This document shows positions 1 through 7,800 of a stretch of DNA of 64,000 nt, piece by piece (position 1 is the first letter of the stretch; the number at the start of each line of letters is the position of its first letter). The notes below the pieces were generated by a model. The model ran no database searches. It saw nothing but the letters and a program-made list of their open reading frames with translations, and was not told the origin of the DNA. Both the position numbers and the translations under genes were made by a program. This DNA comes from Armatimonadota bacterium (GTDB lineage Bacteria; Armatimonadota; Fimbriimonadia; Fimbriimonadales; Fimbriimonadaceae), in contig JAFDWS010000002.1 in the NCBI GenBank assembly GCA_018268375.1, positions 1 through 64,000 of the forward strand, in the 5' to 3' direction.

Positions 1-204
1 CTCGTAGGGGTCTTCGAGCTCGATTTCTCGCGCCACGGAGACGCCGTCCTTTGTGATGATAGGAGTGCCGCCATATTTCTTCTGCAGAATCACGTTGCGA
101 CCGCGAGGACCGAGAGTGACCTTGACCGCGTTGGCAACGTGGTTGACGCCACGACCAAGGGCCGCACGTGCGTTTTCGTCAAAAATGAGTGTTTTGGATG
201 ACAT
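1..204 (-). CDS. groEL: GroEL chaperonin large subunit, N-terminal fragment
   Basis: This is the first 68 codons of a GroEL/Hsp60 chaperonin; the rest lies beyond the left edge of the window. The translation carries the family's N-terminal signatures: an [13 protein letters not shown] stretch, then an [17 protein letters not shown] stretch, which contribute to the equatorial ATP-binding domain. In the cell GroEL forms a double-ring ATP-driven folding chamber capped by GroES. The start at 204 is supported by an AGAGGA-like ribosome-binding site about a dozen bases upstream, and by groES ending only 18 bases before it. That spacing gives the usual groES-groEL operon order. A phage-encoded copy probably folds virion proteins or replaces host chaperonin. 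Identity is near certain from this stretch; completeness cannot be judged. Confidence 0.95.
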   Translation of the reverse strand, partial: MSSKTLIFDENARAALGRGVNHVANAVKVTLGPRGRNVILQKKYGGTPIITKDGVSVAREIELEDPYE

Positions 205-222
205 AGTTCTTGGTGTTTCCTC

Positions 223-525
223 TTAGGAGGCGTTGTCGATGACAAAGACCTGTTCTTCGCCAACGACCGAGTAGTCGACATCGTTCTTGGTGACCTTGAA
301 ACCGGCCGCGGCATTGAACCAAACGCGGTCGTTGACTTTCACCTGCATTTCGGCGCGGTTTCCATCCTGCAGCAATTTCCCAGGACCGACCGCAACGACC
401 ACACCAGAATTGTTATGGCCTTGCGCCTGGTCTGGGACGTACAGTCCTTGGGTCGTCTGTTTCTGGTTGTCGTCTGGCAGAATGACAAGTTTGTCGTTGA
501 GTGGCTTGAGTGTGGCTTCGCCCAT
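223..525 (-). CDS. groES: GroES co-chaperonin
   Basis: A 100-residue protein of normal GroES length. It begins with the typical [10 protein letters not shown] beta strand. A flexible region at about residues 20-40 corresponds to the mobile loop that docks on GroEL, then comes a VVVAVGPGK strand and a C-terminal strand built around [10 protein letters not shown]. GroES heptamers cap the GroEL ring during ATP-dependent folding. The gene is the first of a minus-strand operon with groEL only 18 bases downstream. The start has a CGGAG-type ribosome-binding site about 12 bases upstream. The loop sequence ([16 protein letters not shown]) differs from bacterial consensus loops; that could reflect pairing with the phage's own GroEL. 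Confidence 0.95.
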   Translation of the reverse strand: MGEATLKPLNDKLVILPDDNQKQTTQGLYVPDQAQGHNNSGVVVAVGPGKLLQDGNRAEMQVKVNDRVWFNAAAGFKVTKNDVDYSVVGEEQVFVIDNAS

Positions 526-551
526 GTAAAGTTGCTCCGGTCAAAAGTTAT

Positions 552-567
552 CGCGCCATAGGGCGCG
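552..567. promoter_or_regulatory. Inverted repeat in groES leader (possible operator or hairpin)
   Basis: CGCGCC and GGCGCG arms separated by four bases lie in the 96-base divergent gap, about 27 bases upstream of the groES start. It does not match CIRCE (TTAGCACTC arms). It could be a leader hairpin or an operator shared by the two divergent operons. Function is inferred from position only. Confidence 0.35.
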
Positions 568-583
568 CAAACCCAAAAGTATT

Positions 584-612
584 TTGCCAACTTTGGGCAC
601 GCGTGGTAAAAT
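584..612 (+). promoter_or_regulatory. Candidate sigma70-like promoter for the rlmH-like operon
   Basis: TTGCCA at 584-589 and TAAAAT at 607-612 are separated by exactly 17 bases, each one mismatch from consensus. Transcription would begin near 618-620, only two to four bases before the ATG at 622, so the mRNA would be nearly leaderless. That agrees with the absence of a Shine-Dalgarno sequence before that gene. Chance matches of this quality do occur, so support is moderate. Confidence 0.45.
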
Positions 613-621
613 GTGCCGACC

Positions 622-1005
622 ATGGTCAAGTTTGTCCATCTAGGCACGGGCGGCACGCACACAAAACACGTGACCGACGCCTTGCACCGCGCGAGTCGTC
701 TAAGAACCTGTCGTCTGTACAACACTATGCCACCCACGTCTGACACAGTCGTCGCGATTGTTGATGAAAGCGAACGATTGTTGGACAAAGACACACTTCA
801 AACATTGCTAGAACAAGAATCTGTCGTCTTCGTGATTGGAGACTCCATGGGAGTCCCTTGCAACATACGCAACAGCGCCGAGCATGTTTGTTCTCTGAGC
901 CGTCTCAAGTTAGGGCACCAGCTTCAGGCCCTGGTCTTGGCGGAAGCCGTTTGCGACTCGCTTGCCTCCCTTGCTTTGTCACATGACGCCCAAACGACCG
1001 CCTAA
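622..1005 (+). CDS. RlmH-like 23S rRNA pseudouridine-1915 N3-methyltransferase (SPOUT family)
   Basis: A 127-residue protein whose C-terminal half aligns by eye with RlmH, the SPOUT methyltransferase that methylates pseudouridine 1915 in helix 69 of 23S rRNA on the 70S ribosome. A VVFVIGDSMGVP stretch corresponds to the family's glycine-rich SAM-binding loop (IGGPEGL). A SLSRLKLGHQLQALVLAEAV stretch corresponds to the SLS-T-LPH-L-R-LVAE knot motif. It is shorter than bacterial RlmH (about 155 residues). It has GH where RlmH has PH, lacks the conserved arginine after that motif, and lacks the terminal YHR. It may therefore be a divergent or catalytically altered homologue. A GTG at 613 is an alternative start. 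It is first in a plus-strand operon and overlaps the next gene by 23 bases. Confidence 0.6.
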   Translation: MVKFVHLGTGGTHTKHVTDALHRASRLRTCRLYNTMPPTSDTVVAIVDESERLLDKDTLQTLLEQESVVFVIGDSMGVPCNIRNSAEHVCSLSRLKLGHQLQALVLAEAVCDSLASLALSHDAQTTA

Positions 1006-1519
1006 AGACTGCGATGTGGAGGCCATGAGGGCATGGCGACGAGCATACATGCAGGCCTATCGACGCGGAGAAGTGTCCGAGCGCAAATCGGCGGCCAGCC
1101 AACAAGGTGCCGCAGACCCACATGTCAGGTACCGTGAAACAGGCTACTACTTGGACATGCCGCTTTTGGCAAGTCTGCAGTGTTTTGCCGCACAACACGG
1201 GCTGAGTCGACGGGCAACCATTGAAGCCGCGGTCGAAAAGTTTTTCGGCCACCGAAGGTACAAACACGAAGTGCGCAGCACTGACGCTGTCTTTAGTGAC
1301 AAAAAGTTCTTGCACGACCGACTCGACCGGACATGTTACGACAAGCTAGATGAGTTCACGAGAGACCAAGGCAAATTCAAGCGCCAGCTCAGCATAAGCC
1401 AAGTCATTGAGCAGGCTGTTCGAGAACTCGTAGGGTTAGATGTAGAATACCCTTATGTCGTCAACGCCGAACCCGCAGAGTCAAGACACTATCGAAAACG
1501 ACAACGCCGCGGCGGTTAA
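983..1519 (+). CDS. Tandem ribbon-helix-helix-like protein, putative DNA-binding
   Basis: A 178-residue basic protein not assignable to a named family. Two segments resemble ribbon-helix-helix (CopG/Arc) units, each a short strand followed by a helix-turn-helix pair. One is YYLDMPLLASLQCFAAQHGLS with a following RRATIEAAVEKFF helix. The other, near residues 110-145, is a KLDEFTRDQGKF region followed by LSISQVIEQAVRELV. Two units in one chain could act as a self-contained dimer. The first 40 residues are Arg/Lys/Tyr-rich and the C-terminus is strongly basic (HYRKRQRRGG), consistent with nucleic-acid binding. The start at 983 is preferred over 962 because it gives a modest 23-base overlap with the upstream gene. 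It overlaps the next gene by 65 bases. Function is inferred from fold resemblance only. Confidence 0.5.
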   Translation: MTPKRPPKDCDVEAMRAWRRAYMQAYRRGEVSERKSAASQQGAADPHVRYRETGYYLDMPLLASLQCFAAQHGLSRRATIEAAVEKFFGHRRYKHEVRSTDAVFSDKKFLHDRLDRTCYDKLDEFTRDQGKFKRQLSISQVIEQAVRELVGLDVEYPYVVNAEPAESRHYRKRQRRGG

Positions 1520-1775
1520 TGAGCCATCGCCAGAAGAACTGGCACAATACTCCGCTACAGAATTAGCGCAGTTCATACACGAAAGTTTGATTTACAGCGA
1601 GGCCTTTACTGTTTCACTTCAATCTATGGGTGACACGATAACAGAGACTGGCATGTTCGCGATGATTGTTTTGGACAAACTACGCACATGTGCTTATGGC
1701 ACGTTGCTCTGGCTCAACCAAAAGACCACCGAAAGCTTGGCGACCCTGGTAGAAGGCAAGGACGATGAGTTGTGA
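1455..1775 (+). CDS. Hypothetical acidic protein
   Basis: A 106-residue acidic protein with no recognised family. A polar, proline-containing N-terminus (about 30 residues) is followed by mostly helical sequence with a hydrophobic middle (MFAMIVLDKL then AYGTLLWL) that is too polar to be a clear membrane span. It overlaps the upstream gene by 65 bases, which is unusual here, so the true start could be further in, for example at the internal ATG at 1626. Its stop overlaps the GTG start of the next gene in a GTGA arrangement, implying translational coupling within the operon. Confidence 0.6.
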   Translation: MSSTPNPQSQDTIENDNAAAVNEPSPEELAQYSATELAQFIHESLIYSEAFTVSLQSMGDTITETGMFAMIVLDKLRTCAYGTLLWLNQKTTESLATLVEGKDDEL

Positions 1776-2134
1776 CTCGAACCTTTGCCGAGTTCCTAGA
1801 AGCAGTCGAGGCCGTCAGTCCTGAGTTCGCGCAAGCAGTAAGAACGCACGTCCTGCCAAAAAGCGAACATTCAAGGCTACATCTTTGCAGCACGAACCTC
1901 GTCGTAGAAGTTGACACCCATGGAGGCTACAGCCCTTTTGGGTGTCCGATTTGTCTGGGCGCCACCCCAGACCAAGACGAAGACGGTCGACCGATATTGG
2001 CAGCCCAGGCGTGCTTGGACGCTCAACAGTATGGGTTGAAACCTTCAGACTTGCCAACCGAAGTCCTGCTCAATTTGTGGTTCTGTCCAGGCTGCCGTAT
2101 TCCGCTATGGAGTCTTGTGCCGCGGTTCGAATGA
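1772..2134 (+). CDS. Small zinc-knuckle protein
   Basis: A 120-residue protein starting at GTG, with its start overlapping the upstream stop (GTGA). The C-terminal half holds two CxxC pairs, CPIC near residue 58 and CPGC near residue 108, about 50 residues apart, which would suit one structural zinc site. The N-terminal half is helical and Glu/Val-rich. No family is recognised. Such small zinc proteins in phages are often nucleic-acid or host-protein binders, but nothing here specifies a partner. Confidence 0.65.
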   Translation: MTRTFAEFLEAVEAVSPEFAQAVRTHVLPKSEHSRLHLCSTNLVVEVDTHGGYSPFGCPICLGATPDQDEDGRPILAAQACLDAQQYGLKPSDLPTEVLLNLWFCPGCRIPLWSLVPRFE

Positions 2135-2181
2135 AGGTGAAAACCCGGTTTAGCAAGAAAACAACAAAGAGGCAACAATCA

Positions 2182-2601
2182 ATGTCAGCATACAAAATTG
2201 TCCAATGTGAGTTCATGGCGGACGCAGACACTCTGTGCGAAAGTTTGTCGCGACTAGGCTTGGAGCACGAACGCCACGAGCAACCAGTAGAACTCGAGGG
2301 CTGGTTCGGCGACCGCAGAAGTCAAAAAGCCGAAATTGTCGTACGACGGTCTGAGCTGAACAAAAAATTCACCGGCTTGTCGAACGACCTGGGATTCCGC
2401 TGGAACTCAGCGAACGAGAGCTTCGACATTGTATGCAGCGACTACGACATGGGCATGCGAATTGACAATCGCGTCAAGCAAGCTTATGCGGCCGTAGCAG
2501 TTGAACGAGCTATGCGCAGAAATGATTTTCGTGTCGAAACAACCTTCGACAACAAACGCCGGCTGGGCGACGTCGCCATCATTGGCAAAAAACTGGTGTG
2601 A
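2182..2601 (+). CDS. DUF1257/Ycf35-like protein
   Basis: A 139-residue protein resembling the DUF1257 (Ycf35) family of unknown function. It starts with a short strand and a segment in which a residue pair is scored for similarity (LCESLSRLGLEHE), followed by a charged middle. It ends with the family's typical pattern of a tyrosine-rich DYDMG segment, a VKQAYAAVAVERAMRRNDFRV helix region and a final strand. The ATG at 2182 is chosen because AGAGG sits about 10 bases upstream; longer readings begin inside the preceding gene. In many bacteria DUF1257 genes lie next to a DUF2997 gene and an AAA ATPase. Here the next gene is DUF2997-like, which supports both assignments. Biochemical role is unknown. 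Confidence 0.6.
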   Translation: MSAYKIVQCEFMADADTLCESLSRLGLEHERHEQPVELEGWFGDRRSQKAEIVVRRSELNKKFTGLSNDLGFRWNSANESFDIVCSDYDMGMRIDNRVKQAYAAVAVERAMRRNDFRVETTFDNKRRLGDVAIIGKKLV

Positions 2602-2603
2602 CC

Positions 2604-2804
2604 ATGGCAAAAGAAGTATCTCTCAATGCACGAATTGACTCCTCAGGCAAGCTGTTGGTCAAACCTGAAGGCACACAAGGCGAAGAATGCATCGACCTGA
2701 TGGCCTTTTTAGAAAACATCCCCGGTCTCAAAGTGGTTGAAACGCGCAGACTGGACACAGACAACCCCAATAGCTCAGTCGTTCACGAACAGCAAAACAC
2801 TTGA
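2604..2804 (+). CDS. DUF2997-like small protein
   Basis: A 66-residue protein. A beta-strand pair at the start is followed by a KPEGTQGEECIDLMAFLENI segment that matches the G-x-x-G-x-x-C-hydrophobic pattern of the DUF2997 family, a frequent neighbour of DUF1257. The ATG at 2604 is preferred; a GTG at 2598 overlapping the upstream stop is possible. The gene ends one base before the end of the convergent tail-fibre gene. Function is unknown; the conserved pairing suggests the two proteins work together. Confidence 0.5.
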   Translation: MAKEVSLNARIDSSGKLLVKPEGTQGEECIDLMAFLENIPGLKVVETRRLDTDNPNSSVVHEQQNT

Positions 2805-2805
2805 T

Positions 2806-4806
2806 TTACCAATAAGAAGTCACGCGCACTTCACCACGCGCACCAGCACCGCCAGCACCTGACGTATTGCCGTTGCGAGAGCCGCCGCCGCCGCCGCCGC
2901 CACCGCCTGGAGCCCCGCCGTCGCCGCCGTTGGCACCAGTGCCAGACAAGGTTCCCCCTCCTCCTCCACCGCCGTCGCCAGACATCGAAGGACGCGATGT
3001 GCCGGGACTACCTGCTGCGTGGACACCACCGGCAGTACCGCCGCCGCCCGTAGTAGTGGTAGTCTGGCGGACTGCATACCCACGGCCTCCATCGGCACCC
3101 GCAGCCTCAGTGCCCCCGCCTGTGACTCCTCCGCCACCGCCGCCACCGCCGGGCTGCTTGTTGGCACCACCACCCGCGCTTCCGGCACCACCGTTCGCAC
3201 CACCCGACCCACCGGCATTAGGCACAGCGTATACAGATATCACTGCCGAAGGCGCACTATTGCCGATAACGATGCCGGTACCGCCGCCGATGCCACCGGC
3301 ACCACCAACAGCAGTCAACCAGTTTCCAAAGGAAGAGTTGTTGCCGGTGGTGCCGTTGCCGCCGTTAGTGTCGTCCACCGTCTGTCCCGTCGTGCTATTT
3401 GCGGCCGTACCAACCGTGACAGTCTCAGAGCTTCCTAAATCAGACGCAGCAAAAACACCTTCGTTAAAGTAGCCTGCGCCGCCACCGTTACCACCGTTGG
3501 CATTGGTACCCGAGGCCGAACGGCGACCTGAGCCACCTTGGCCTCCGCCACCAATGACCACAACGTGCACCCACTTTGCATTGGCAGGTTTGTTCCAAGT
3601 CCCACTTGCTGTAAAAATTTGCACGTCTACTCCTGTCAAGAGGTCATAAGTACTCGAAGCACTGCGGAAATTAAACGTGCCCGCGCCAGAATCCCACCAC
3701 AAATCACCCGTGGACGGAGACGAGACCGTGCCACTAGAAGCAAAGTTCAGAGCCGCAGTGCCACTCGCTGGAGTGTGCGACGCCTTACCAACGCCACTGA
3801 TGCTCAGTTTTGTCGACGAAGTATTTTGCGACGTGCCAGAAGAGCCAGGAGTCGCGGTATTAAAATTGATAACCGAATCGCCAGTGCCAGTCCCCTTACC
3901 GGCCTGCAACAACAACGTACCCCCTGTTTTGTCAGTGGTGCCAGAGCTGACGCTTCCAGCATCAATCGTCAAGCTGTGTGCATTCGCCGAGGTGGTACTA
4001 ATAACACCAAAAGAAAACGTGCTAGGCGCAGCGCTGCCCGGGGGGGCATTGATGCCGATAGTGTGTCCTGTTGAGCTGGTGCCGAACAATAAAAGCGAGT
4101 TGTGGGCAAACTTGGCAATAGTGAATGGCGTCCGGTCAGTGCTGCCTAGGCCACCACCGCCCGTTCCCTGTAGTTCTACGCCTGAAGTTGCAGAGCCCGT
4201 GGAGATGCCCCCACTCAAGAACAAAGTACCACCACTCTTGGTCGAGGCACCAGACTGTCCGCCACCAGCCTGAATGGTTAGGTTGTTGCCATTGTTAGTG
4301 GTGGCACGACCAACAATAATCGTCCTGGCTGCATCTGGGCCAAAGCCCACGTCGCCATCCGGAGAATTTGTGCCGATACCCAGGCGACCGTCATTCCTGG
4401 CGAAGAAAATCACAGTCGACCCAGAGTCTTGTATTTCGAACGAAGACGTGGCCGAACTCGCGCCAGTCCCCTTAATGCGCACAGAGGGGTTTGTTCCTGA
4501 TATTGCGCCAGAACGCGTGGCGCCAATGCCTAAAGTATGGTTGGTGCCGTCCCAAAAAAGATTGGCATTGTCTTCTGTGACCAATGTAGACGTGGCGAAC
4601 AATATGGAACCAGCAGATGGCAGCGTGCTTGCCCCCAACAAGACTGACGTCGAGCCAGGCATCGTGAACGTCGCTGTTGACGCGCCCGAGAACGTCATGT
4701 CCGCGCCACTGAAAGTTATAGTTCGCTTGTTCGACGTGCCGCCACCAATTTTGAACCCGTCCGACTGCGGATTGGCGTCTAAATTGATACTTGTGTTTCT
4801 AGCCAT
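2806..4806 (-). CDS. Tail fibre/adhesin with glycine-rich tip domain
   Basis: A 666-residue protein, last in a run of four fibre genes. The N-terminal ~385 residues are Ser/Thr/Gly/Ala-rich repeats of the kind seen in trimeric beta-structured fibres, with LGIG and RLGIG turns. A segment at about residues 80-150 is nearly the same as one in the next gene upstream (SGTNPSVRIKGTGASSATS). From about residue 394 it changes to a glycine-rich adhesin domain that opens with a FTASGTW-KP strand and a VVVIGGGG motif, like Gly-rich tail-tip domains. The last 150 residues contain many poly-Gly runs, as in the polyglycine-sandwich receptor-binding tips of T-even-type gp38 adhesins. It ends in RVTSYW. Likely location is the distal fibre tip, where it would bind a host surface receptor. 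Confidence 0.8.
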   Translation of the reverse strand: MARNTSINLDANPQSDGFKIGGGTSNKRTITFSGADMTFSGASTATFTMPGSTSVLLGASTLPSAGSILFATSTLVTEDNANLFWDGTNHTLGIGATRSGAISGTNPSVRIKGTGASSATSSFEIQDSGSTVIFFARNDGRLGIGTNSPDGDVGFGPDAARTIIVGRATTNNGNNLTIQAGGGQSGASTKSGGTLFLSGGISTGSATSGVELQGTGGGGLGSTDRTPFTIAKFAHNSLLLFGTSSTGHTIGINAPPGSAAPSTFSFGVISTTSANAHSLTIDAGSVSSGTTDKTGGTLLLQAGKGTGTGDSVINFNTATPGSSGTSQNTSSTKLSISGVGKASHTPASGTAALNFASSGTVSSPSTGDLWWDSGAGTFNFRSASSTYDLLTGVDVQIFTASGTWNKPANAKWVHVVVIGGGGQGGSGRRSASGTNANGGNGGGAGYFNEGVFAASDLGSSETVTVGTAANSTTGQTVDDTNGGNGTTGNNSSFGNWLTAVGGAGGIGGGTGIVIGNSAPSAVISVYAVPNAGGSGGANGGAGSAGGGANKQPGGGGGGGGVTGGGTEAAGADGGRGYAVRQTTTTTGGGGTAGGVHAAGSPGTSRPSMSGDGGGGGGGTLSGTGANGGDGGAPGGGGGGGGGSRNGNTSGAGGAGARGEVRVTSYW

Positions 4807-4821
4807 AGTTCTCTCTTTTGT

Positions 4822-7800
4822 TTACACAATGTCCACAGTGCCGACTGCATGAATAATCTGCCATGCTGTGGCAGACACGCCCAACAACTTGATGGAATCG
4901 TAACGATTGGTCGAAGCCACACTGCCAGTGGAGGCACTTACTACATTGCCCATGCGCACTGTGTGCCCAGAAGCGCAGTTGGCCAACCAACCACCGGCAC
5001 CGACGCCGACAATCTCGACGATAGACCCCACCGCTGGCGTAGGAAGCGTGAACGTGACAAGTGACGCGTTGTTGGCTAGGTATCCATTACCCGCTGCCGC
5101 AGTTTGAGACGTCCCAGTAACATCCGTCCAATCCACTCCTCCAGAAGGAGTGGACCAGCTGGTGGTCACATCGTACGGGCCGCTGCCACTTACAGACGCA
5201 GCTTTCAACACCTGGTTGGTGCTAGGCTGGGTTGTAGGCAACGTGTATCGAATATCAGCCGACTGGGTGCCTGCCGCTAGACTAGAGTAATTGCCGCTGC
5301 CACTTTCGTACATCGACAGCTTGCCAGCATTTAAGATGCTCACGTTCGACGCCGAGGCTAATCCAGTATCGTCAATGGTGAACGTACTTGCCGAGTCACC
5401 GGTATCACGCACTGCAAAAACAGTGCCCGAAGAAGACTTGCGCACAGTCAGCGTGGCGCTGGCCGTGCTAGTGCCTATACTGACTTGACCCGAGGCGTTC
5501 ACATAAATGGCCTCAACTGACCCCGCGCGCACTCGCAACGGCAGCACAGCGGCCGAAGCACCGGTCTGAATATTAAGCAAGGCTCCGGTACCGTTGGCAG
5601 AAGCATCGGTAGTCAACGAAAAAAGGTTGTTGGACGAAGTTCCAGTGGCCCAATTGAACGTGGTAAGGTTCGTCGACATTGTCAACGACAAGTTGCCACT
5701 TGGATTGGTCAATGAGTTCCACCTCACCGCAAGCGCGCCAGGGTCTGTCCATGTCATTGGTGACGCGACGCCACCGGCTGAAGTCAATAAATAACCTGAA
5801 GAACCGGCCGTAGTCGGCAAGTTGAAATTGTATGTGCCGGCCGAGGCTTGAACAGTCATAGTGACTGCGCCTGATGTCGCGCCGTTCAACACAACGGTGC
5901 CACCCGTTCCTCCGTTTGCACCCAGAGTCAACGACGTTGTGCCTGAAATGGCACCAGTGACAGAGGCCCCCAAGGCCAAGACTGTCAAACCGGCAGCCAC
6001 TACAAGGGCATCGTCTGTCTTCAGCGTGTTAGAAGCCGAACGGTAAATGTTAGTGTCGCTACCGAACAACACGCCATCGCGGGCACCACCTGTGCCCGCC
6101 AAACGAATGGCCGCTGTCGTGGTGCCAGTAAAGGAACCAGGGTCTGGCATTGCGACAACGTAAAGCCCATAGCGAGTTTGACCATTAGCAGTATAGGGAC
6201 TGGCTTGTTCAACAAGCAAGACGCGCGAACCGGTCACAACTGAACCTGAACCACCTGAATCGTCTGTCAGAATGTATGCGCCCACTTGGGCAGCCAAGAC
6301 GCCACCTGTGCCACCATTGTCGTCATAAAACGATGCGGTAGCCCGCAGGCCGTACTGTGTGGCCAACGTGCCACCTGTTTGAAATGTTTCGTACAGGCTG
6401 AGAGCAGAAAAACCAGTCCCGCTGTCGGTGAAGTTAAGCGGGCCGGAGGCAGACACATCGGACACCGTCGCGCTGGAGTCAAAACCATATAACGTGGTCC
6501 CACTGTCAGCAGTGGGTGCCAAGCGGCGAGCCATCCGCACGCCATAGACGCCACCACCAGTGTCAGCTGAATCCGGGACTGTGAAATAAAACCCAGACTG
6601 TGCATTGGTACTGAGGCGGTAGCTAGTGTTCCAGACAATGCCACCAGTGTTTTCATTGGTGGTAGTCAGTCGCAACTCCCTGTCAGTAGTGGTCAATGCC
6701 ACATGGTCATCCGTCGCTAAAACATCGGCAGCCGAACGATAAAGGTTTGTGTCACCACCAATCAACAAACCACCAGTGTTTCCAGTAGTAGCAAGCGCAA
6801 GGCGGTTTCCGTTGAAGGTCATGTTGACCGAGTCGCCAAGCAGGCCGCCAGTGCCGGCAAAGGTCACTCTGCCAGAAGTCAAGGTACCGACAAGCACATT
6901 GCCGTCCAAGCGCACAGTCCCGCTGTCCACCCACAAGGCATAAGCACTCGTCAGAGTAGCGTTAGACCCCGCAGCCGGAGCATCGGCGATGTACACAGTC
7001 GCAGCGGCCGTGTAAGTCGTGCTAGACGAAGCGGCCAAAGTTGGCTGGGCAAACGCATGCACCACCTGGGCAGCCACCGTGCCGCTCGAGGCAGTGTCGG
7101 TATACGTCGCCCCGGCATACCTTAGACCAATGCCCGCAGTCGACCATGTCGAAGCACTAATGTTGCCGGCTAAATGTAAACGTGCGGCCGGAGAGGCAGA
7201 CGCGCCAACGCCCAAGAAGTTATTAGTATCGTCCCAAAAGAAGTTACTGTTGTCTTGGCTCAACGCACCAGAGGCACCAGCGAAGACCACTGACCCCAGA
7301 GTCAATGTGCCGACGGTCAACCCGCCCGCTGCGATAAAAGCATCGTCAGTTTTTAGGGTGTCGGCCGCCGAGCGGTACAAGTTCGTGTCTGCATTCCACC
7401 AGATTCCTTGTCGCGACAAACCACTCGTGCCGTCAAGGTAAATGGCATAGTTGGTTGACGCACGTGACAAGTCTCTTATGCGTATGCCGTATTGAGTTGT
7501 GACAGTGCCGGCGCCTGGGTTGGGGATATTTAGGCCAGTCAAAGTGCCAATTACTGGCGAGCCACTGAGACTGTACGACGCATTGTAATGCGTCAGATTC
7601 GTCACTGTCATACTAGATGCACTGCCAGACGTGACTTCAGACAAGAAACAATCCAGTGTGGTGACCGTGGAACCAGCACCAGCAGCCATCGAGAACAACG
7701 TTCTCACTCCATTGACCAGCGTGTGTGTCGTCCCGGCCGTGGCAATGAAATTCACTTCATTGTGAATGCCATACAAAGGAACAGTAATCGCTCCAGATTG

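Noticed and set aside
552-567. CIRCE element controlling the chaperonin genes
   Set aside because: The inverted repeat has CGCGCC arms and a four-base loop, unlike the TTAGCACTC-N9-GAGTGCTAA consensus.
2095-2140. tRNA-like TTCGAAT arm
   Set aside because: An isolated GGTTCGAAT-like string inside a coding gene; no acceptor or anticodon stem can be drawn around it.
2867-3472. Long proline-rich open frame on the plus strand
   Set aside because: It is the antisense of the glycine-codon-rich end of the fibre gene at 2806-4806 (GGN read backwards gives CCN). There is no ribosome-binding site or independent motif.
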